Shown one piece after another: positions 13,879 through 26,462 of a stretch of 64,000 nucleotides of DNA; within the stretch, counting starts at the first letter, position 1, and every line of letters begins with the position of its first letter. The notes under the pieces are model-generated. The model worked only from the letters and a program-made list of their open reading frames with translations. It had not been told where the DNA came from and made no database searches. Position numbers and translations under genes: made by a program. The DNA is from Gordionus sp. m RMFG-2023 (Eukaryota > Nematomorpha > Gordioida > Chordodea > Parachordodidae): assembly GCF_954871325.1 (NCBI RefSeq), contig NC_088775.1:58257561-58321560 (forward strand), read 5' to 3'.

Positions 13879-14618
13879 AGATTAAAAGGCTAACATTCTA
13901 AATGTAAATTATTTATATATCATTAAACTCAGAATTAAATTTCTTATCCAAAAATGCTTGGATGTATTATTTTACGCTTCCGGTATGATAAATATATTTT
14001 TTGTCGCGAAAACTTTCAGAAGGAAAAGGCTAACATTTAAACGTAATTTTAAATATTTATATATCATTAAACTCAGAATTAAATTTCTTATCCAAAAATG
14101 CTTGGATGTATTATTTTACGCTTCTGGTATGATAAATATATTTTTTGTCGCTAAAACATTCAGAAGGAAAAGGCTAATATTTTAAACGTAATTTTAAATA
14201 TTTTTATATCATTAAACTCAGAATTAAATTTCTTATATAAAAATGCTTGGCAGTATTATTTTACGCTTCTGGTATGATAAATATATTTTTTGTCGCTAAA
14301 ACATTCAGAAGGAAAAGGCTAAAATTTTAAACGTAATTTTAAATATTTTTATATCATTAAACTCAGAATTAAATTTCTTATCCAAAAATGCTTGGATGTA
14401 TTATTTTACGCTTCTGGTATGATAAATATATTTTTTGTCGCTAAAACATTCAGAAGGAAAAGGCTAATATTTTAAACGTAATTTTAAATATTTTTATATC
14501 ATTAAACTCAGAATTAAATTTCTTATCCAAAAATGCTTGGCAGTATTATTTTACGCTTCTGGTATGATAAATATATTTTTTGTCGCTAAAACATTCAGAA
14601 GGAAAAGGCTAACATTTA
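13879..14618 (+). repeat. Intervening monomers between the 1,862-bp offset copies
   Basis: This is about five monomers linking the two related blocks. It starts with a second copy of the cagattaaaagg monomer (573 bp after the first) and continues with ggctaatattttaaacg copies near 14,171 and 14,463. One monomer (near 14,540) is an I/III recombinant, joining the atccaaaaatgctt left side to the ggcagt right side. Confidence 0.8.
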
Positions 14619-15740
14619 AACGTAATTTTAAATATTTTTATATCATTAAACTCAGAATTAAATTTCTTATATAAAAATGCTTGGCAGTATTATTTTACGC
14701 TTCTGGTATGATAAATATATTTTTTGTCGCTAAAACATTCAGAAGGAAAAGGCTAAAATTTTAAACGTAATTTTAAATATTTTTATATCATTAAACTCAG
14801 AATTAAATTTCTTATCCAAAAATGCTTGGATGTATTATTTTACGCTTCTGGTATGATAAATATATTTTTTGTCGCGAAAACTTTCAGAAGGAAAAGGCTA
14901 ACATTTTAAACGTAATTTTAAATATTTTTATATCATTAAACTGAGAATTAAATTATCCAAAAATGCTTGGATGTATTATTTTAAGCTTCCGGTATGATAA
15001 ATATATTTTTTGTCGCGAAAACTTTCAGAAGGAAAAGGCTAACATTTTAAACGTAATTTTAAATATTTTTATATCATTAAACTGAGAATTAAATTATCCA
15101 AAAATGCTTGGATGTATTATTTTAAGCTTCCGGTATGATAAATATATTTTTTGTCGCGAAAACTTTCAGATTAAAAGGCTAACATTCTAAATGTAAATTA
15201 TTTATATATCATTAAAGTCAGAATTAAATTTCTTATCCAAAAATGCTTGGATGTATTATTTTACGCTTCCGGTATGATAAATATATTTTTTGTCGCGAAA
15301 ACTTTCAGAAGGAAAAGGCTAACATTTAAACGTAATTTTAAATATTTATATATCATTAAACTCAGAATTAAATTTCTTATCCAAAAATGCTTGGATGTAT
15401 TATTTTATGCTTCTGGTATGATAAATATATTTTTTGTCGCTAAAACATTCAGAAGGAAAAGGCTAATATTTTAAACGTAATTTTAAATATTTTTATATCA
15501 TTAAACTCAGAATTAAATTTCTTATATAAAAATGCTTGGCAGTATTATTTTACGCTTCTGGTATGATAAATATATTTTTTGTCGCTAAAACATTCAGAAG
15601 GAAAAGGCTAAAATTTTAAACGTAATTTTAAATATTTTTATATCATTAAACTCAGAATTAAATTTCTTATCCAAAAATGCTTGGATGTATTATTTTACGC
15701 TTCCGGTATGATAAATATATTTTTTGTCGCGAAAACTTTC
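14619..15740 (+). repeat. 1.1-kb block, copy 2 of a 1,862-bp offset pair
   Basis: The block repeats 12,757-13,878 with the same rare variants (ctgagaattaaattatcc, ttttaagctt, cagattaaaagg, ttaaagtcag). One visible difference is tttatgctt near 15,405 where copy 1 has tttacgctt. The match ends where copy 1 runs into cagattaaaagg but this copy has cagaaggaaaagg (near 15,740). Confidence 0.87.
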
Positions 15741-18011
15741 AGAAGGAAAAGGCTAACATTCTAAACGTAATTTATTTATATATCATTAAACTCAGAATTA
15801 AATTTCTTATCCAAAAATGCTTGGATGTATTATTTTACGCTTCTGGTATGATAAATATATTTTTTGTCGAGAAAACTTTCAGAAGGAAAAGGCTAACAAT
15901 CTAAACGTAATTTTAAGTATTTTTATATCATTAAACTCAGATTTAAATTTCCTATCCAAATATGCTTAGATGTATTATTTTACGCTTCCCGATATGATAA
16001 ATATATTTTATTGTCGCTAAAACTTTCAGAAGGAAAAGGCTAACATTTTAAACGTAATTTTAAATATTTTTATATCATTAAACTCAGAATTAAATTTCTT
16101 ATCCAAAAATGCTTGGATATATTATTTTACGCTACCGGTATGATAAATATATTTTTTGTCGCGAAAACTTTCAGAAGGAAAATGCTTACATTCTAAACGT
16201 AATTTTAAATATTTTTATATCATTAAACTCAGAATTAAATTTCTTATCCAAAAATGCTTGGATGTATTATTTTACGCTTCCGGTATGATAAATATATTTT
16301 TTGTCGCTAAAACATTCAGAAGGAAAAGGCTATTAAACGTAATTTTAAATATTTTTATATCATTAATCTCAGAATTAAATTTCTTATATAAAAATGCTTG
16401 GCAGTATTATTTTACGCTTCTGGTATGATAAATATATTTTTTGTCGCTAAAACATTCAGAAGGAAAAGGCTATTAAACGCAATTTTAAATATTTTTATAT
16501 AATTAAACTCAGAATTAAATTTCTTATCCAAAAATGCTTGGATGCATTATTTTACGCTTCCGGTATTATAAATATATTTTTTTTCGCGAAAACTTTCAGA
16601 AGGAAAAGGCTAACTTTCTAAACGTAATTTTAAGTATTTTTATATAATTAAACTCAGAATTAAATTTCTTATCCAAAAATGCTTGGATGCATTGTTTTAC
16701 GCTTCCGGTATGATAAATATATTTTTTGTCGCGAAAACTTTCAGAAGGAAAAGGCTAACATTCTAAACGTAATTTATTTATATATCATTAAACTCAGAAT
16801 TAAATTTCTTATCCAAAAATGCTTGGATGTATTATTTTACGCTTCTGGTATGATAAATATATTTTTTGTCGCGAAAACTTTCAGAAGGAAAAGACTAACA
16901 ATCTAAACGTAATTTTAAGTATTTTTATATCATTAAACTCAGAATTAAATTTCTTATATAAAAATATTTGGATGTATTATTTTACGCTTCTGGTATGATA
17001 AATATATTTTTTATCGCTAAAACAATCAGAAGGAAAAGGCTAACATTCTAAACGTAATTTTAAAAATTTTTATATCATTAAACTCAGAATAAAATTTCTT
17101 ATCCAAAAATGCTTGGATGTATTATTTTACGCTTCTGGTATGATAAATATATTTTTTGTCGCGAAAACTTTCAGAAGGAAAAGGCTAACATTTTAAACGT
17201 AATTTTAAATATTTTTATATCATTAAACTCAGAATTAAATTTCATATCCAAAAATGCTTGGATGTATTATTTTACGCTTCCGGTATGATAAATATATTTT
17301 TTTGTCGCGAAAACTTTCAGAAGGAAAAGGCTAACATTCTAAACGTAATTTTAAAAATTTTTATATCATTATACTCAGAATTAAATTTCTTATATAAAAA
17401 TGCTTGGCAGTATTATTTTACGCTTCTGGTATGATAAATATATTTTTTGTCGCTAAAACATTCAGAAGGAAAAGGCTAACATTTTAAACGTAATTTTAAA
17501 TATTTTTATATCATTAAACTCAGAATTAAATTATCCAAAAATGCTTGGATGTATTATTTTACGCTTCCGGTATGATAAATATATTTTTTATCGCGAAAAC
17601 ATTCAGAAGGAAAAGGCTAACAATCTAAACGTAATTTTAAGTATCTTTATATCATTAAACTCAGATTTAAATTTCCTATCCAAATATGCTTAGATGTATT
17701 ATTTTAAGCTTCCCGATATGATAAATATATTTTATTGTCGCGAAAACTTTCAGAAGGAAAAGGCTAACATTTTAAACGTAATTTTAAATATTTTTATATC
17801 ATTAAACTCAGAATTAAATTTCCTATCCAAATATGCTTAGATGTATTATTTTACGCTTCCCGATATGATAAATATATTTTATTGTCGCGAAAACTTTCAG
17901 AAGGAAAAGGCTAACATTTTAAACGTAATTTTAAATATTTTTATATCATTAAACTCAGATTTAAATTTCCTATCCAAATATGCTTAGATGTATTATTTTA
18001 CGCTTCTCGAT
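15741..18011 (+). repeat. Mixed block, homologous to 30.1-31.8 kb
   Basis: The order of unusual monomers here parallels 30,100-31,800. The ggatatatt monomer at 16,111 matches 30,325 (offset 14,214). The atatttgg monomer at 16,966 matches 30,895 (offset 13,929). The 285-bp change in offset means one copy gained or lost two monomers between these markers. Shared private variants include aaaacaatcag, cagaataaaattt, cattatactcag and taagtatcttta. The block ends at the N gap within a type II copy with ttctcgat. Confidence 0.82.
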
Positions 18012-18211
18012 NNNNNNNNNNNNNNNNNNNNNNNNNNNNNNNNNNNNNNNNNNNNNNNNNNNNNNNNNNNNNNNNNNNNNNNNNNNNNNNNNNNNNNNNN
18101 NNNNNNNNNNNNNNNNNNNNNNNNNNNNNNNNNNNNNNNNNNNNNNNNNNNNNNNNNNNNNNNNNNNNNNNNNNNNNNNNNNNNNNNNNNNNNNNNNNNN
18201 NNNNNNNNNNN
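18012..18211. other. Assembly gap, 200 N
   Basis: There are exactly 200 N with satellite on both sides in the same orientation. The left flank stops after ttctcgat and the right flank resumes inside the same motif region at attttttatcgcg. A round 200-base run is the usual placeholder for a scaffold join of unknown size, so the true distance and even the adjacency of the two flanks are uncertain. Any open reading frame crossing it is meaningless. Confidence 0.97.
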
Positions 18212-19796
18212 ATTTTTTATCGCGAAAACATTCAGAAGGAAAAGGCTAACAATCTAAACGTAATTTTAAGTATTTTTATATCATTAAACTCAGATTTAAA
18301 TTTCCTATCCAAATATGCTTAGATGTATTATTTTACGCTTGCCGATATGATAAATATATTTTTTGTCGCGAAAACTTTCAGAAGGAAAAGGCTAACATTC
18401 TAAACGTAATTTTAAGTATTTTTATATCATTAAACTCAGAATTAAATTTACTATCTAAATATGCTTAGATGTATTATTTTACGCTTCCGGTATGATAAAT
18501 ATATTTTTTATCGCTAAAACATTCAGAAGGAAAAGGCTAACATTTAAACGTAATTCTAAATATTTATATATCATTAAACTCAGAATTAAATTTCTTATCC
18601 AAAAATGCTTGGATGTATTATTTTACGCTTCCGGTATGATAAATATATTTTTGGTCGCGAAAACTTTCAGAAGGAAAAGGCTAACATTCTAAACGTAATT
18701 TATTTATATATCATTAAACTCAGAATTAAATTTCTTATCCAAAAATGCTTGGATGTAGATGTATTATTTTACGCTTCCCGATATGATAAATATATTTTAT
18801 TGTCGCGAAAACTTTCAGAAGGAAAAGGCTAACATTTTAAACGTAATTTTAAATATTTTTATATCATTAAACTCAGAATTAAATTTCTTATATAAAAATG
18901 ATTGGCAGTATTATTTTACGCTTCTGGTATGATAAATATATTTTTTGTCGCTAAAACATTCAGAAGGAAAAGGCTAACATTTTAAACGTAATTTTAAATA
19001 TTTTTATATCATTAAACTCAGAATTAAATTTCCTATCCAATGCTAGATGTATTATTTTACGCTTCCCGATATGATAAATATATTTTATTGTCGCGAAAAC
19101 TTTCAGAAGGAAAAGGCTAACATTTTAAACGTAATTTTAAATATTTTTATATCATTAAACTCAGAATTAAATTTACTATCCAAATATGCTTAGATGTATT
19201 TCTTTACGCTTCCGGTATGATAAATATATTTTTTATCGCGAAAACATTCAGAAGGAAAAGGCTAACAATCTAAACGTAATTTTAAGTATTTTTATATCAT
19301 TAAACTCATATTTAAATTTCCTATCCAAATATGCTTAGATGTATTATTTTACGCTTCCCGATATGATAAATATATTTTATTGTCGCGAAAACTTTCAGAA
19401 GGAAAAGGCTAACATTTTAAACGTAATTTTAAATATTTTTATATCATTAAACTCAGAATTAAATTTCTTATATAAAAATGCTTGGCATGTATTATTTTAC
19501 GCTTCTGGTATGATAAATATATTTTTTATCGCTAAAACATTCAGAAGGAAAAGGCTAACATTTTAAACGTAATTTTAAATATTTTTATATCATTAAACTC
19601 AGAATTAAATTTCCTATCCAAATGCTTAGATGTATTATTTTACGCTTCCCGATATGATAAATATATTTTATTGTCGCGAAAACTTTCAGAAGGAAAAGGC
19701 TAACATTTTAAACGTAATTTTAAATATTTTTATATCATTAAACTCAGAATTAAATTTACTATCCAAATATGCTTAGATGTATTATCTTTACGCTTC
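18212..19796 (+). repeat. Mixed type II-rich monomers right of the gap
   Basis: Copies here alternate between ttgccgata/ttcccgata type II forms and scattered type I and III forms. Several short private indels are seen: ggatgtagatgtatt near 18,752 (a 6-bp duplication), tccaatgctagatg near 19,037 and ggcatgtatt near 19,485. The segment holds no long exact higher-order unit that I could follow. Confidence 0.8.
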
Positions 19797-20718
19797 CGGT
19801 ATGATAAATATATTTTTTGTCGCGAAAACTTTCAGAAGGAAAAGACTAACAATCTAAACGTAATTTTAAGTATTTTTATATCATTAAACTCAGATTTAAA
19901 TTTCCTATCCAAATATGCTTAGATGTATTATTTTACGCTTGCCGATATGATAAATATATTTTTTGTCGCGAAAACTTTCAGAAGGAAAAGGCTAACATTC
20001 TAAACGTAATTTTAAGTATTTTTATATCATTAAACTCAGAATTAAATTTACTATCCAAATTTCTTAGATGTATTATTTTACGCTTCCGGTATGATAAATA
20101 TATTTTTTATCGCGAAAATATTCAGAAGGAAAAGGCTAACATTTAAACGTAATTTTAAATATTTATATATCATTAAACTCAGAATTAAATTTCCTATCCA
20201 AATATGCTTAGATGTATTATTTTACGCTTCCCGATATGATAAATATATTTTATTGTCGCGAAAATTTTCAGAAGGAAAAGGCTAACATTTAAACGTAATT
20301 TTAAATATTTATATATCATTAAACTCAGATTTAAATTCCTATCCAAATATGCTTAGATGTATTATTTTACGCTTGCCGATATGATAAATATATTTTTTGT
20401 CGCGAAAACATTCAGAAGGAAAAGGCTAACAATCTAAACGTAATTTTAAGTATTTTTATATCATTAAACTCAGATTTAAATTCCTATCCAAATATGCTTA
20501 GATGTATTATTTTACGCTTGCCGATATGATAAATATATTTTTTGTCGCGAAACCTTTCAGAAGGAAAAGGCTAACATTCTAAACGTAATTTATTTATATA
20601 TCATTAAACTCAGAATTAAATTTACTATCCAAAAATGCTTGGATGTATTATTTTACGCTTCTGGTATGATAAATATATTTTTTGTCGCGAAAACTTTCAG
20701 AAGGAAAAGGCTAACATT
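19797..20718 (+). repeat. 0.9-kb block, copy 1 of a 2,899-bp offset pair
   Basis: The variant order aagactaacaatc, ttgccgata, tccaaatttcttagatg, gaaaatattcag, gaaaattttcag and agatttaaattccta is reproduced 2,899 bp (about 20 monomers) downstream at 22,696-23,617. The tccaaatttcttagatg and gaaaatattcag pair is also the hallmark of the 1,443-bp unit near 50-54 kb. Confidence 0.86.
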
Positions 20719-22695
20719 TTAAACGTAATTTTAAATATTTTTATATCATTAAACTCAGAATTAAATTTCTTATATAAAAATGCTTGGGTGTATTATTTTA
20801 CGCTTCCCGATATGATAAATATATTTTATTGTCGCGAAAACTTTCAGAAGGAAAAGGCTAACATTCTAAACGTAATTTTAAGTATTTTTATATCATTAAA
20901 CTCAGAATTAAATTTCCTATCCAATGCTTAGATGTATTATTTTACGCTTCCCGATATGATAAATATATTTTATTGTCGCGAAAACTTTCAGAAGGAAAAG
21001 GCTAACATTTTAAACGTAATTTTAAATATTTTTATATCATTAAACTCAGAATTAAATTTCTTATATAAAAATGCTTGGGTGTATTATTTTACGCTTCCCG
21101 ATATGATAAATATATTTTATTGTCGCGAAAATTTTCAGAAGGAAAAGGCTAACATTTTAAACGTAATTTTAAATATTTTTATATCATTTAACTCAGAATT
21201 AAATTTCATATCCAAAAATGCTTGGATGTATTATTTTACGCTTCCGGTATGATAAATATATTTTTTTGTCGCGAAAACTTTCAGAAGGAAAAGGCTAACA
21301 TTTTAAACGTAATTTTAAATATTTTTATATCATTAAACTCAGAATTAAATTTCTTATCCAAAAATGCTTGGATGTATTATTTTACGCTTCCGGTATGATA
21401 AATATATTTTTTTGTCGCGAAAACTTTCAGAAGGAAAAGGCTAACATTTTAAACGTAATTTTAAATATTTTTATATCATTTAACTCAGAATTAAATTTCA
21501 TATCCAAAAATGCTTGGATGTATTATTTTACGCTTCCGGTATGATAAATATATTTTTTTGTCGCGAAAACTTTCAGAAGGAAAAGGCTAACATTCTAAAC
21601 GTAATTTTAAGTATTTTTATATCATTAAACTCAGAATTAAATTTCCTATCCAATGCTTAGATGTATTATTTTACGCTTCCCGATATGATAAATATATTTT
21701 ATTGTCGCGAAAACTTTCAGAAGGAAAAGGCTAACATTTTAAACGTAATTTTAAATATTTTTATATCATTAAACTCAGAATTAAATTTCTTATATAAAAA
21801 TGCTTGGGTGTATTATTTTACGCTTCCCGATATGATAAATATATTTTATTGTCGCGAAAATTTTCAGAAGGAAAAGGCTAACATTTTAAACGTAATTTTA
21901 AATATTTTTATATCATTTAACTCAGAATTAAATTTCATATCCAAAAATGCTTGGATGTATTATTTTACGCTTCCGGTATAATATATTTTTTGTCGCGAAA
22001 ACTTTCAGAAGGAAAAGGCTAACATTCTAAACGTAATTTTAAGTATTTTTGTATCATTAAACTCAGAATTAAATTTCTTATATAAAAATGCTTGGATGTA
22101 TTATTTTACGCTTCCCGATATGATAAATATATTTTATTGTCGCGAAAATTTTCAGAAGGAAAAGGCTAACATTCTAAACGTAATTTTAAGTATTTTTATA
22201 TCATTAAACTCAGAATTAAATTTCCTATCCAATGCTTAGATGTATTATTTTACGCTTCCCGATATGATAAATATATTTTATTGTCGCGAAAACTTTCAGA
22301 AGGAAAAGGCTAACATTTTAAACGTAATTTTAAATATTTTTATATCATTTAACTCAGAATTAAATTTCATATCCAAAAATGCTTGGATGTATTATTTTAC
22401 GCTTCCGGTATGATAAATATATTTTTTTGTCGCGAAAACTTTCAGAAGGAAAAGGCTAACATTCTAAACGTAATTTTAAGTATTTTTATATCATTAAACT
22501 CAGAATTAAATTTCCTATCCAATGCTTAGATGTATTATTTTACGCTTCCCGATATGATAAATATATTTTATTGTCGCGAAAACTTTCAGAAGGAAAAGGC
22601 TAACATTTTAAACGTAATTTTAAATATTTTTATATCATTAAACTCAGAATTAAATTTACTATCCAAATATGCTTAGATGTATTTCTTTACGCTTC
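20719..22695 (+). repeat. Segment with 729-bp repeated block
   Basis: A run containing tccaatgcttagatg, ttcccgata with tttattgtcgcg, aaaatgcttgggtg and atcatttaactcag occurs around 20,932 and again around 21,661, 729 bp (five monomers) apart. Many monomers carry the seven-T tract that makes them 146 bp. The 5-bp-shorter ccggtataatata form appears once, near 21,977. Confidence 0.83.
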
Positions 22696-23617
22696 CGGTA
22701 TGATAAATATATTTTTTGTCGCGAAAACTTTCAGAAGGAAAAGACTAACAATCTAAAGGTAATTTTAAGTATTTTTATATCATTAAACTCAGATTTAAAT
22801 TTCCTATCCAAATATGCTTAGATGTATTATTTTACGCTTGCCGATATGATAAATATATTTTTTGTCGCGAAAACTTTCAGAAGGAAAAGGCTAACATTCT
22901 AAACGTAATTTTAAGTATTTTTATATCATTAAACTCAGAATTAAATTTACTATCCAAATTTCTTAGATGTATTATTTTACGCTTCCGGTATGATAAATAT
23001 ATTTTTTATCGCGAAAATATTCAGAAGGAAAAGGCTAACATTTAAACGTAATTTTAAATATTTATATATCATTAAACTCAGAATTAAATTTCCTATCCAA
23101 ATATGCTTAGATGTATTATTTTACGCTTCCCGATATGATAAATATATTTTATTGTCGCGAAAATTTTCAGAAGGAAAAGGCTAACATTTAAACGTAATTT
23201 TAAATATTTATATATCATTAAACTCAGATTTAAATTCCTATCCAAATATGCTTAGATGTATTATTTTACGCTTGCCGATATGATAAATATATTTTTTGTC
23301 GCGAAAACATTCAGAAGGAAAAGGCTAACAATCTAAACGTAATTTTAAGTATTTTTATATCATTAAACTCAGATTTAAATTCCTATCCAAATATGCTTAG
23401 ATGTATTATTTTACGCTTGCCGATATGATAAATATATTTTTTGTCGCGAAAACTTTCAGAAGGAAAAGGCTAACATTCTAAACGTAATTTATTTATATAT
23501 CATTAAACTCAGAATTAAATTTACTATCCAAAAATGCTTGGATGTATTATTTTACACTTCTGGTATGATAAATATATTTTTTGTCGCGAAAACTTTCAGA
23601 AGGAAAAGGCTAACATT
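22696..23617 (+). repeat. 0.9-kb block, copy 2 of a 2,899-bp offset pair
   Basis: This is the second copy of 19,797-20,718. It differs at single bases such as ctaaaggtaat near 22,757 and tttacacttc near 23,552. It is also related to 52.9-53.8 kb in the 1,443-bp array. Confidence 0.85.
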
Positions 23618-24624
23618 CTAAACGTAATTTTAAGTATTTTTGTATCATTAAACTCAGAATTAAATTTCTTATATAAAAATGCTTGGATGTATTATTTTAC
23701 GCTTCTGGTATGATAAATATATTTTTTGTCGCGAAAACTTTCAGAAGGAAAAGACTAACATTTTAAACGTAATTTTAAATATTTTTATATCATTAAACTC
23801 AGAATTAAATTTCTTATCCAAAAATGCTTGGATGTATTATTTTACGCTTCCGGTATGATAAATATATTTTTTTGTCGCGAAAACTTTCAGAAGGAAAAGG
23901 CTAACATTCTAAACGTAATTTTAAGTATTTTTGTATCATTAAACTCAGAATTAAATTTCTTATATAAAAATGCTTGGGTGTATTATTTTACGCTTCCCGA
24001 TATGATAAATATATTTTATTGTCGCGAAAATTTTCAGAAGGAAAAGGCTAACATTTTAAACGTAATTTTAAATATTTTTATATCATTTAACTCAGAATTA
24101 AATTTCATATCCAAAAATGCTTGGATGTATTATTTTACGCTTCCGGTATAATATATTTTTTGTCGCGAAAACTTTCAGAAGGAAAAGGCTAACATTCTAA
24201 ACGTAATTTTAAGTATTTTTGTATCATTAAACTCAGAATTAAATTTCTTATATAAAAATGCTTGGATGTATTATTTTACGCTTCCCGATATGATAAATAT
24301 ATTTTATTGTCGCGAAAATTTTCAGAAGGAAAAGGCTAACATTTTAAACGTAATTTTAAATATTTTTATATCATTTAACTCAGAATTAAATTTCATATCC
24401 AAAAATGCTTGGATGTATTATTTTACGCTTCCGGTATGATAAATATATTTTTTTGTCGCGAAAACTTTCAGAAGGAAAAGGCTAACATTCTAAACGTAAT
24501 TTTAAGTATTTTTGTATCATTAAACTCAGAATTAAATTTCTTATATAAAAATGCTTGGATGTATTATTTTACGCTTCTGGTATAATAAATATATTTTTTG
24601 TCGCTAAAACATTCAGAAGGAAAA

Positions 24625-26462
24625 GGCTAACATTTTAAACGTAATTTTAAATATTTTTATATCATTAAACTCAGAATTAAATTTCTTATCCAAAAATGCT
24701 TGGATGTATTATTTTACGCTTCCGGTATGATAAATATATTTTTTGTCGCGAAAACTTTCAGAAGGAAAATGCTTACATTCTAAATGTAATTTTAAATATT
24801 TTTATATCATTAAACTCAGAATTAAATTTCTTATATAAAAATGCTGGCAGTATTATTTTACGCTTCTGGTATGATAAATATATTTTTTGTCGCTAAAACA
24901 TTCAGAAGGAAAAGGCTAACATTTTAAACGTAATTTTAAATATTTTTATATAATTAAACTCAGAATTAAATTTCTTATATAAAAATGCTTAGCAGTATTA
25001 TTTTACGCTTCTGGTATGATAAATATATTTTTTGTCGCTAAAACATTCAGAAGGAAAAGGCTAACATTTTAAACGTAATTTTAAATATTTTTATATCATT
25101 AAACTCAGAATTAAATTTCCTATCCAATGCTTAGATGTATTATTTTACGCTTCCCGATATGATAAATATATTTTATTGTCGCGAAAACTTTCAGAAGGAA
25201 AAGGCTAACATTTTAAACGTAATTTTAAGTATTTTTATATCATTAAACTCAGATTTAAATTTCCTATCCAAATATGCTTAGATGTATTATTTTACGCTTG
25301 CCGATATGATAAATATATTTTTTGTCGCGAAAACTTTCAGAAGGAAAAGGCTAACATTCTAAACGTAATTTTAAGTATTTTTATATCATTAAACTCATAA
25401 TTAAATTTACTATCCAAATATGCTTAGATGTATTATTTTACGCTTCCGGTATAATATATTTTTTGTCGCGAAAACTTTCAGAAGGAAAAGGCTAACATTC
25501 TAAACGTAATTTTAAGTATTTTTGTATCATTAAACTCAGAATTAAATTTCTTATATAAAAATGCTTGGATGTATTATTTTACGCTTCCCGATATGATAAA
25601 TATATTTTATTGTCGCGAAAATTTTCAGAAGGAAAAGGCTAACATTTTAAACGTAATTTTAAATATTTTTATATCATTAAACTCAGAATTAAATTTCTTA
25701 TCCAAAAATGCTTGGATGTATTATTTTACGCTTCCGGTATGATAAATATATTTTTTGTCGCGAAAACTTTCAGAAGGAAAATGCTTACATTCTAAATGTA
25801 ATTTTAAATATTTTTATATCATTAAACTCAGAATTAAATTTCTTATATAAAAATGCTGGCAGTATTATTTTACGCTTCTGGTATGATAAATATATTTTTT
25901 GTCGCTAAAACATTCAGAAGGAAAAGGCTAACATTTTAAACGTAATTTTAAATATTTTTATATAATTAAACTCAGAATTAAATTTCTTATATAAAAATGC
26001 TTGGCAGTATTATTTTACGCTTCTGGTATGATAAATATATTTTTTGTCGCTAAAACATTCAGAAGGAAAAGGCTAACATTTTAAACGTAATTTTAAATAT
26101 TTTTATATCATTAAACTCAGAATTAAATTTCCTATCCAATGCTTAGATGTATTATTTTACGCTTCCCGATATGATAAATATATTTTATTGTCGCGAAAAC
26201 TTTCAGAAGGAAAAGGCTAACATTTTAAACGTAATTTTAAGTATTTTTATATCATTAAACTCAGATTTAAATTTCCTATCCAAATATGCTTAGATGTATT
26301 ATTTTACGCTTGCCGATATGATAAATATATTTTTTGTCGCGAAAACTTTCAGAAGGAAAAGGCTAACATTCTAAACGTAATTTTAAGTATTTTTATATCA
26401 TTAAACTCATAATTAAATTTACTATCCAAATATGCTTAGATGTATTATTTTACGCTTCCGGT
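24625..26462 (+). repeat. 1,012-bp (7-mer) higher-order duplication
   Basis: The block 24,625-25,450 recurs at 25,637-26,462, offset 1,012 bp. Shared private markers are ctaaatgtaat (24,783 and 25,795), atgctggcagt, tatccaatgcttagatg (25,121 and 26,133) and aaactcataatt (25,391 and 26,403). A single counterpart of this unit lies near 54.8-55.6 kb, where ctaaatg and ctcataatt are absent. Confidence 0.88.
24688..24705. other. Short dyad at monomer junction (type I example)
   Basis: The arms atccaa and ttggat are perfect reverse complements separated by the six bases aaatgc. This inverted repeat spans the arbitrary monomer boundary in type I copies. In type II copies the right arm is ttagat, which breaks one pair. 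In type III copies the left arm becomes tataaa and the right arm ttggca, which destroys the dyad. It could be a protein-binding site or mean nothing; the sequence alone does not decide. Confidence 0.6.

Noticed and set aside
17980-18257. Two open reading frames across the N run
   Set aside because: Their length comes from undefined codons in the assembly gap.
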